Part shown: one piece after another, positions 55,703-64,000 of the stretch
How positions within the stretch are numbered: position 1 is the stretch's first letter
Layout of the letters: every line of letters begins with the position of its first letter
NCBI GenBank assembly: GCA_029532415.1
Contig: JAQOTA010000047.1
Location: 1,302,001 to 1,366,000 of the forward strand
From: Marasmius tenuissimus
Taxonomy: Eukaryota > Basidiomycota > Agaricomycetes > Agaricales > Marasmiaceae
Length of the DNA stretch: 64,000 bases
Direction: 5' to 3'
Position numbers and translations under genes: made by a program
The notes under the pieces: generated by a model
Told to the model about the DNA's origin: nothing
Database searches by the model: none
Seen by the model: only the letters and a program-made list of their open reading frames with translations

Positions 55703-57173
55703 TGCTATCGTTATCTAGTACGCGTTCGAATATCTCGAGGTGAAGATTGCGATTTGGAGTTTCGACATGTTCCAGTGGGAATGGAGGGAGTGAGATCGTC
55801 GTGCCGACCTTGTTCAAAAATCGTCATGCAGATTGCGCCTACAAGGACCCATTTATGTCCTACTAAGTTAAGCACTCCCATTGCCCAGTGGCCCAAAGTC
55901 CTAGCCAGTCGCGCAACTGCTGAATCCACATGCCGAGCATGCTCCATCAGTGGATCCGAGAAAATGACTCAACACGTCGATATGCTTGACGATCTCACTC
56001 ACTTCTTTGACCTCTTCCTCCATTTCCATACGACCGCTCCCAAGTCCGACATTGTCCGATCCCCTCGTAAGCCCTGTCATAGCTCCCAGTTGCTCGCGCT
56101 GCTTCCGCCCGTCACGAAGATACCGTGCTCGCTCTCCGAGCTTGGCGTGTGCCAGATAGACGTTGACGGGGATGAATTTGTCACCTCTCGGACAACACTC
56201 GCGAACCCTTTCCCCAAGTCATCCCATGTCTGATGTTCGCCGTTTGTGATAATGACCTTTCGTAGGCTGAGCCTGAGGGTAACCGACGTGATGCCAATAT
56301 CCGGAACGGCCGGTCATCGAGATCCTCGAAGATAGCCTCGTCCGAAGGGAAGTACATGTCGAATGGGGTAGAAAAAACACTCATTTTTTGTGCATGTACC
56401 CGAAGATGGTATGCAAGGATTCATAGACCTTGTCTAGATCCGTCGGAGGTCGAGGGTTTGACTTAGGTTGAGGAGACGAGAGCGAGAATGTGAGGGTTAT
56501 TGATGGGGTGTCAAGGTGTAGGTATCGGTCGTCCTAATAGGAGATTGAATACAGAGAAATTTGATAGATCAACAACGAATGAGCTTCACCTAATTCGTCC
56601 TTGCGTTTGGGACTCTACACAACACTTTGACATTCCCTCCCGAGGCCTCCTGCCGCAAGATCATCGCGCCACGAACCCCTCGGAATGATGGCGAGCAGTG
56701 CTCTCTATTTCTTCAGGCAATGCTCCAGTCCGTAATGGCAGTAAACACAATAGGTCCGAGATATTGCTGGGTCGAACGAGAATGTCCGTGATTCAGGTGT
56801 CATGGGAGATTTATGGCCCTTCGTGGGCTCTGCGGGGGCGACTGGGGCTTCTATAATCACTTTTCGACGTGTTATATCCTGCTGCTGACCATACGAGCTT
56901 GATTCTGTCCTCAACAAAGAAATCAGAGACAGCTAATCCCGCGCGTGGTTGAGATTAACGCTGTCGACAGAGACAAAGACCTGAAGAAAATTCTGTACGA
57001 GAATTCTGTGAGATTGGTGAAATAGGGAGCTCACAGTTGGATGGAGTAGATGATACCGGAGTCGAAGAAGGAGTGAGCGTCATGTCCAAGTCGTTGTCCT
57101 TGAAGTAATTGAACTTGGAGAGAGTCCAAACCGTGTCTGTCAGCACAACGGTGTGTCGGACCAGTGTTGGCCC
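55703..57173. other. Gene-poor region
   Basis: No gene is confidently seen. Minus-strand fragments near 56705-56917 (FDPAISRTYCVYCHYGLEHC) and 56955-57179 look weakly protein-like but could not be joined. Confidence 0.35.
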
Positions 57174-57242
57174 GGTCACTGACCGGTCATGACTTTGGTC
57201 ATCTTGGTCATTTCACGAAATGACCGGTCATTTTTTGTGACC
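57174..57242. repeat. Cluster of GGTCA/TGACC half-sites with a palindrome
   Basis: Eight half-sites in 69 bases: GGTCA at 57174, 57185, 57197, 57206 and 57226; TGACC at 57180, 57221 and 57238. Positions 57206-57225 form a 20-base inverted repeat with 9-base arms (GGTCATTTC and GAAATGACC) around a two-base centre. Confidence 0.75.
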
Positions 57243-58626
57243 GCTGGACCAGCAATGTCCGGATCGCTGGCGCTCATGCGTCTACAGGCGTCAGCGAGCT
57301 TGCAGCGAGCTTTACAGCAGCACCAACAGCGTAAACGTAGGTCTAACGCGAGCCTGGAAATAACAATTGAATGAGAAAGCGACAGTAAATCGTTATATTA
57401 TAAGACCCAGAATGTACTTCACATGCATGCTCTGGATCGTGTAGCTATGCTGTGACACCCTTTTGAGAAAAACCTTCTCTGTCCACTCAGCCACTGGTCC
57501 CCAGAGGCAAGGATCCTCAAGTTCTAACGGATAGCCGTTCCAGACAAACCCAATCCGTTGACGCTCGTTGACCTAATCGGTGGAGCCAGTTCTAATCTCC
57601 TCCGCTCCTCCATACATTTGCATCGCACTAGGTGTAACAACCACTAACACTTACTCCTGTTGTCACTCGTTGGCCAGCTCCAAGCACTTCCTACAAGTCA
57701 CGGCCATTGCAAGAAAACATTTCTCCTGCTTCCCTGTCAACGAGAATCCTCGTGGAGGAGCACCCGTCCAGACGGCGATGTCATCGGCGAAACCTCTAAT
57801 GCGGGTCCCCGGTAGGGACCAGCCCTCGCAACCCGGAATACCCTTCCCACGTTGACGAGGATGTGAATAGTCGGGACCCATCGCCTATTCACGTACAACG
57901 GCCTGCATAGTGTAGTTTAAAATGTACATTAGCTACAGGTTGTACGAGAACATGGACATTTTACCCACCTTGAAAAATGTTGTACATCTTTGTCTCCATC
58001 TTGGAGAAGATGTACAACTTGCGCCACAAGTTGGATACAACGATGTACAACGGGCTACAAGATGTAGCCGGAGTTGTACATCCTATACATTATGCAAAAG
58101 GCACTCAACTTGGGGAGGGTGTACAGGCTGTCGCACGGTGGATGGGTCAGTACACATTGAATCACCATGCGGGAGATGTACAACCGTGAACACGACGGGG
58201 GGGCCGGTACAGCCAGCGATGAGTAGGTAGGTAGTTGAAAGGCTTTGCACACAGAGGATAGAGGGGGCAATAACACTCGTATTCATTCTAATATAGGTAC
58301 AGGGAATGCGGCGAGCACATGGTGGTAACGAACAGAAACAATATTACAGGAGCAAAGCAGGAGCAGGGGTAGGATAGCAACAACAGGGGAGACGACGAGC
58401 AAGCACAGTTCTGGAGGATCAGAAGTTAGTGCGAAAGTAAATTGACAGCGACGAGCAATGCTTACCATTGAGAGGTTACGAGTATACATGAGCCTGTTGA
58501 ACATATGTGAGTATTGGGCTCGTGAGGCGATAACGAAGACTCACATTGAACGAAGGAATAGTTTGCGAACCTGCAGATGCACTGTCAGTAAGAATACGAG
58601 TGATAGAGAAAGAGCCGCTCACATTT
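57243..58626. other. Gene-poor region with TGTACA-rich stretch
   Basis: No gene is supported. Seven TGTACA hexamers occur between 57923 and 58182 and are listed separately. Confidence 0.4.
57923..58182. repeat. Cluster of TGTACA palindromes
   Basis: TGTACA starts at 57923, 57981, 58011, 58044, 58075, 58120 and 58177: seven in 260 bases, where fewer than one would be expected by chance. Several are extended as GATGTACAAC or GTTGTACATC. Confidence 0.7.
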
Positions 58627-61232
58627 CTAGGCATCGGTGCGGCGGAGGACAAGCCTGACCTTTGGTAACTTTATCGACGGTTGCCCTTGTACGTCGGTGT
58701 CATCGGCATCCTTGTCCTTCCTCTTCCGCTTCTTCGTCTTTTCCTTGACCTCGGTGTCATCGTCAGCCTTTTCCTTACCCTTGCCCTTGGCCTTCGACTT
58801 CGGCTTCGGCTTTGGCTTTTCCTCGACCTCGTTGTCGTCTTCGGCGTCAGAATCATTGATGACTACGGTCGCCGCACTCCGTCGGTAAGTTTTTTTGGTT
58901 GTTGAAGTTGGCGCCTTTTTGACGACGGGAGGGGCGGGGACGTCCTCCTCGGTCTCGGGCTCCGTAACAGATTCAGCCTGTGTAAGCTGAGAGTATATCA
59001 GTAACTAGAATAGAACATGGCACGGGAGGTGCTTACCGCATCTGCATCCGAGGTCTTCTTGGTAGGTTTCTGAGTCTGCGTTGAGCCCCCGACATACTGC
59101 GTCTCATCAAAGGCCATGGCCTCATCTTCTGGGCAAAAGTTGTCGTGGTCTGAGTCCCAATCCTGCTGGTTGGGGACTTCGACCGGGTCTTCAATGTGTT
59201 TGCTGTCTATGAGGGATCCAATGATGCAAGAGGGTTGTGGTGCGTCGACATCGTCAGTAGAGGGGGGAAGGATTGTGGTATCGTTGTCAGCAGCCCAGGA
59301 GGGGATGTCGGTGTCGTTGGCAGGCCAAGAGGGGGTCACGGTTTCCTTGGTAGAGGATACAGGAGGAAGATTATCGTTGGTGGAGGAGGAAGGGAGAGCG
59401 TTGTTGGTAGAGGACGAGGGAAGAGCGACGTCGTCGGTAGAAACCCGGTTGATCTTGACAGTGGAGACAAGCGCGATGCGGCGTTGCTCAAGGCGACTCT
59501 CGAGGGTCTCGATAGACTCTGGAGTCGTATCTTGAATATCCGCTCGCAGAGCAGCACCAATGTGTTTGGCGGCGTTAGAAGCCTCCACATATTGGCGCCT
59601 GAACTCCCTCTTCTGTAAGGTTTTGCCGAGCATTGACTTGGGGTCGATGTCCATGTCTTCGAGGTTCTGAGACTTTGATGGCTTGATGCAAGCACCATTC
59701 AGTCCCTCACTACCAGGAGAGAATGTTAAGAAAAGAAAAGAAAGGCATATAGAAAACATAACGTACATTCTCCACCAATGTAGGGTACTCTTCTCGAAAT
59801 GTGGATCATCGAAATAATTCGAGACGGCTCGGTGCAACTGAGTGTTGAGCACGCCGTTCTGACCTTTTCTCCAGTGGCTGCTTAGGCCGATAGCGTGGAC
59901 ACCCTAGAAAGAATCAGCAACGGCGAGAGAGCCAATGAGGTGTAGACCTTACCTGGACGATAGCGTAGGTGAGGGTCTCTTTTGTTGGCTCCAGCAAGCC
60001 GTGCTTGGCAGCCTGACCACGGCTAGTAGGTAGCTCTTCGCCGGGGATGACCTTCACACCGTGCATGGCAGCAGCCTCTGGTCCCAGATAGATGAACTTC
60101 CAAACCTAAGAAACATGTTGTTATCCATTGCTCGAGACAAAGAAACAGATTATGGACTTACGAGGACAAGGAACAACAATCTGAAGAGTCCTTCTTCGGG
60201 ATCTTCAGGGTTGTAGACACCATTCTCGTAGAGGCAAAGGCCAAGATCATGCGGAGTACGCACGATCTGGCCGTTTTCCAGTTTGCATAGGAAACTACAA
60301 CTGATTTAGCGCTGTAAACATTGAACGAAAGGAAACTCACGCTTCTGGATCTTCGTCAAACTCAGCCAAGAGTTCTGGAGGGATCAAAACGTGAGCAATC
60401 TGCTTATGATTGGTACCGCACGAGCCCTTTGGTGCGTGTGTGCTGAGGGGAGGGTTGAACGCGGGGATATTGAGGAACAGGCGCAGGTATTCTAAAGACA
60501 CATCCTTGAGTTGTCGGGTGTCTTGAGCTCTCGAATCCTTCTTTGACGTGTTCAACTGGATACATGTGAGTATTGAGAAGTATGTATGCTACAGATGACT
60601 TACAATCTCTGCCATGTCCTTGAGGAGGTCATGCTCGAGCATTTCTTCCAGGTCTTTCAAGAGCTGATTCTTGCCGATGCGTTCCATAAGGGCATTGAAA
60701 TGCTTGAGGCATTCCTCTCTGTTGAAGAAAGTGAGATGATTGTAGAGAAGAAAGAAAGGTAAATGAACACGCACTGCTCGTCCCCATCCTCAGGTAGGCC
60801 TGCCATGTCGACACCTTCAACTTGAAAGTACTTGTTGATGCCTGTATAAAGGACGCCGATATAACTGACATCGAACGTGATTGTCTTTACACCCCAGCGA
60901 ACGCAGTCCTTGTAGTTGTCGAGACGGTTGCCGTGCCTGTATCAAGTATCAGCATGTATCCATACAAAAAGAGCGCATACAACTTACTTTTTGATTCCAT
61001 CTCCCTTGCCTTTCTTGTGCAGCTTTAGGACCCTTCTGATAGATACGATTCCAGAATGACGGGCCTTGACCTTTGGCGGCGCTGGGCTTTGAGCTGGCGT
61101 TGACGATGCTGGAGCTTTGCTCTTGCCCTTCGATGAGGTGCCCTGTGAGCGAGCCTCGCGATGAGCAGTCGTCTGAGAGCGAGTACGCTGAAGTTCTCCA
61201 GCGGTTTGGGAGCGAGTACAATGACCTTTCAT
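58627..61232 (-). CDS. Uncharacterised basidiomycete protein with charged tail
   Basis: Nine exons (61232-60988, 60936-60775, 60718-60604, 60555-60341, 60300-60162, 60105-59953, 59903-59767, 59709-59037, 58977-58627) join with consistent phases to 729 residues. The N-terminus repeats a TRSQT-type motif and is basic. The core (about 80-370) looks globular: CGTNHKQIAHVLIPPELLAEF, LCLYENGVYNPEDPEEGLFR, FIYLGPEAAAMHG, AAKHGLLEPTKETLTYAIVQ. I recall similar wording in multi-copy agaricomycete proteins of unknown function. The region after it has degenerate repeats of an LPSSST / STDD type. The C-terminus is highly charged (KPKPKPKSKAKGKGKEKA, KTKKRKRKDKDADD), suggesting nuclear location. No enzyme motif is seen. 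Confidence 0.72.
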
Positions 61233-61418
61233 GGTGATTATGATGGTGATCAGGAAAGACGCGTTGACGCCCATGAGCGTCAGACGTGTCCTTTTATAGT
61301 AACCCAAATTAGGGTTAGGTTTGACTGGGCCTCCCTCTGTGAATACAGACAAAATGAGATCGATTTGCGTATGTACCAGTACGTTGGGAAGCTAGATAGA
61401 CTGCAAGAAAATAGGAGG

Positions 61419-63026
61419 CTATGTACCTTGGCGTATTTCCGGCCTATGTGAGAACTCTTTCTTGGCTTCTGCCCTACACTCTGTCATGTACTTCTTCGCA
61501 TTCGCTCGTTGTCTCGATGATTCCTTCACCCTCGCAACTTGAAGGTGAGGATGAAGGTCCAGCCGCTCATTGGTGAGTCTCTCCTCGTCCTTTCCTTCCC
61601 TCGAAATGACCCCCCCGACGATCCACTGATTCTGCGGTTCCTGTTCCTTTAGGTACCATGTGCGAACGCGACGAACAAGCTTTCCAATATGCTCGTCGTT
61701 GCCTGCTATGACTACCAACAAGGCCGTTTCAGTGCTCGGCTTGATGGGATCTGTCGTCATATGTATGAACCCGTGTGTGATAGTGTGCGTGACGGACAGG
61801 TCCCCCCGCCCCGACTTGTATCTGACCACTACACCCTGAGGTGTCAATTTGGGAGTGACATAAACGGGTTTCCCTCCTGAATCGTGTGGACTGCCAACAA
61901 TCGACACCTCAATCTTCAGATCAACGAGTTTCGGGTGTAAGATCCAATGGTCGCGTTCTGTTGGGGCTAGCTCGCCCAAAGGGTTCCAAGGGTCAGACAA
62001 ATGTTGGGAAAATCGCGGAGAACGGGGAGGTGGTGTAGGAGTGCACGGTCGAGGAGTACAAGGGTTTACGACGGGGAGCCTATCAAACCTCGAAAGGTAA
62101 GAAGCCGGGGTGAAATTGGGATGAGGGAGATCTGGACGGAGGTACCAAACCTCATAGGTATGGTCCATCGGGCGCCAGAGGTTCAAGCGTTGAAGACTTT
62201 TGATTTCGACAACGTCCCTGTAGTCGATCCTCTCGATAGGTGCTTCCCAGCCTGCTAGTATGATGTCCAGCTCGACGTCGAGCAGCAGTCCAGATTTGAC
62301 TGAACTGAGGTCAGCCTCTGGCGACATGTCTATGACTGTGTCCAGCAGCGACCAGTCGATGTGTACGCCTCAGACAGTTCCCGTAACGCCCTTTCGGTGA
62401 GAACCAATGACCAAGATAGTGGCCCCGACCCTGGGCCCACGACGACCAGTGTACATGGGTTGCGTTCCGGTCTCTTCTGGACCCAGATCAGGACCCATCA
62501 CTTCCTCAATCGGTTCGTCTGTTCGGGGAGTTTGCTTGGTACAGGGTTCGATAGCAGGTCCTGTAGAGGGTTCTGCAGGGGGTTCGATAGTAGTCTCGGT
62601 GGAGGGTTCGGTAGAGGTTTCGGGAGTATTTTCGTGAATTCGAGGTGATCTTGATGAGCCTTCAGCGAGAAGACTAGCGGAAACAACGTCGGTGATGACC
62701 CTGGCAGCGTCCCAGTTGGTCATTCGGAAGTGATCAGACACTCGTATCTGGTCAATCATGTCCGATTGGAACTCTCTCTTTCGTTTTTCTGCCTGCTCTC
62801 GTTCTCGCTCAACTGCCGCTTCATTTTCATCTTCCCATTCGTCGTCATCTCTGCGATACAGTGCCAATCTCGAAGATCCTTCCTCGTCCCGCCAGAGTAA
62901 TCTTGGCTGAATCAAAAAGGTTAGTGACATCCAGTGTGTAGTGTCCCCGCACATACCATTTCGATATTGTGGTATAGATAGGTTTGGTATAGATAGAGTT
63001 GAAGAGGTCCGAGATGAGCGGGTGAC
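61419..63026 (-). pseudogene. SPT5-like KOW-domain gene interrupted by one TGA
   Basis: At least two exons: one near 63026-62967 (SPAHLGPLQLYLYQTYLYHN) and one from 62907 (PRLLWRDEEGSSRLALYRRDDD). The second runs through an acidic coiled segment (EAAVEREREQAEKRKREF), a Pro/Glu/Thr-rich linker with TEPS repeats, and a KOW motif (RVGATILVIGSHRKGVTGTV). A TGA at 62372-62370 then interrupts, and the same frame continues for over 300 codons (GVHIDWSLLDTVID, DVELDIILAGWEAP, WILHPKLVDLKIEVSIVG) to the stop at 61419. KOW domains bind RNA polymerase or nucleic acid in Spt5. Duplicated Spt5-like genes are, as I recall, common in agaricomycetes. The TGA fits a C-to-T change of a CGA arginine codon. No intron fitting the phases removes it. 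It might still be expressed as the N-terminal half. Confidence 0.65.
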
Positions 63027-63047
63027 ACCCGGCCTGTAGAAAAACAA

Positions 63048-64000
63048 AACGTCAGCATTGATGCTGCGGTTTTCCGTTTAGAGAGAATGAAAATTTCATT
63101 TAAGAGCCGCAGAGTGTTCAAATCTTTTAATTTTATGTTCTAACTACGCTGTATGTATTGTAGGTATAAGAAAAAAAAGGAATGCTTACCATGTTGAGGG
63201 ACTCAACCACCATCAGCTATTCTACGACGCTGACATACCACATTCCCGGTGAGTTTTCTTTCACGTTTTGTTCATTTTTACTTACTAACATATTCTACAG
63301 CTATAACCGAGGATCTCTCAAGCACTACAGCCGGCAAGGACAGCGTTGGGAATTGTTAAACTCTCGGAGAACCTCAGTTACTCTTGGGAACAATGAGGGT
63401 GGATTCGGTGACGATTGGAGGCAACGAGGTCGAGTACTGTAACAAAGAGTACAAGTGAAAGAAGCTGGCTCAGTCTGGACCTTGCTAGGTGAGTTGGACT
63501 TCAATTTTGCTCTTTTTTCGTTACAAGGGACTCAATATTTTGTTGTAGCCAACGTTCTTCATCGTTGATGAAATCAATGCCATCGCCGAAACCCGTTCCA
63601 TCCATGTCTCTTCCCGCTCTTCCCACTCTACCAGAATGTTAGCTTAGTCTTGATTCCTCTTTCAGCGAAACACTCTCCCTGGAAGAATCAAACTAGCACA
63701 ACTTCCGCTCCCAAATCAACTCGCGCCTCTTTTGCTCCTTCATCTCTCTCCAAACATATCTCATCTGGTGCCAAACCTGCTGCGGTCTCTTCTACCGCCG
63801 TCAATCACACCAATTCCGAATTCCGTTCGCACTTCACTGACTGTTTCCACCCACTACAGACGTGCCAGGCGTACCGATGCTCTCGCGCAGCTTGAGGGCC
63901 CACAACATAAGCCATTCATCTCCAGATATCCCGCTTAGTCCTACCGAGAGAATTTCGGGTTGGCTTACCTCTCCTACTTTGCCTAATTCACAGGCCTTTA
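63048..64000. other. Right edge, no gene supported
   Basis: Short plus-strand frames (for example 63650-63895, Ser-rich) show no family features. Upstream exons of the SPT5-like gene may lie at the left side. Confidence 0.35.

Noticed and set aside
55703..58626. Transposon in the gene-poor region
   Set aside because: No transposase, reverse transcriptase or convincing terminal repeats were found; only short motif clusters.
58637..58905. Hydrophobic plus-strand frames (runs of Leu, Phe and Val) opposite the lysine-rich exon
   Set aside because: They are the antisense of AAG-rich lysine codons, not membrane proteins.
62370..62372. TGA read as selenocysteine in the KOW gene
   Set aside because: Most fungi lack selenocysteine insertion machinery, and nothing in the family needs it here; a nonsense change is simpler.
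1..64000. CRISPR array, operon or prokaryotic origin
   Set aside because: Introns and gene content are clearly those of a fungal nuclear genome.

Overview
This window looks like nuclear DNA of an agaricomycete (mushroom-forming basidiomycete) fungus. Genes lie on both strands and are cut by many short introns of about 45-65 bases with GTRNGT donors and YAG acceptors. Proteins such as UBR1, CSN7, TRS33, MET2, PNC1 and TDP1 read as fungal orthologues. There are no operons, ribosome binding sites or prokaryotic signals. I deduced exon structures by joining open frames at GT...AG sites and checking that the phases agree; no transcript data were used.

The dominant theme is a local expansion of F-box genes: 13 loci in 64 kb. 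Subfamily 1 has loci at 3-1496, 1957-3690, 4089-5804 (+), 20427-21983, 23154-24922, 25724-27424, 33311-35038 (-) and 53959-55702 (+). Its architecture is an N-terminal CxxC knuckle, a coiled coil, an F-box and a long LRR-like region, ending near an LDWYxVD tail. Subfamily 2 has loci at 35421-36884, 37305-38990, 43427-44821 and 45254-46609 (+); three of these end in PEV. A more distant F-box-like gene lies at 51558-53344 (-). Four loci are fresh pseudogenes with one to four visible lesions each, and one intact copy has lost its coiled coil. This is birth-and-death evolution.

Conserved single-copy genes sit between these blocks. At 7146-7839 is a small secreted protein with a clear TATA promoter. 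At 8772-14558 (-) is UBR1, the N-degron ubiquitin ligase, which shares a promoter of about 200 bases with TRS33 (14760-15767, +), a TRAPP tethering-complex subunit. TRS33 converges on CSN7 (16113-17282, -), a COP9 signalosome subunit. An uncharacterised basic, proline-rich protein follows at 17858-18927. At 30894-31327 is a single-PAH-domain Sin3-like protein, and at 31709-32495 (-) the nicotinamidase PNC1. MET2 (46733-48300, -) and TDP1 (48760-51324, -) follow one another.

Three further genes belong to what look like basidiomycete-restricted families: an 832-residue, ten-exon protein with an N-terminal GG-x-F-x-x-V-x-GDQ signature (39471-42452, -), a 729-residue nine-exon protein (58627-61232, -), and an SPT5-like KOW-domain gene interrupted by one in-frame TGA (61419-63026, -).

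The largest gene-poor stretches are 27.4-30.9 kb and 55.7-58.6 kb. They hold only short motifs, the most striking being eight GGTCA/TGACC half-sites in 69 bases near 57.2 kb. I saw no recognisable transposase, reverse transcriptase, tRNA or rRNA gene.
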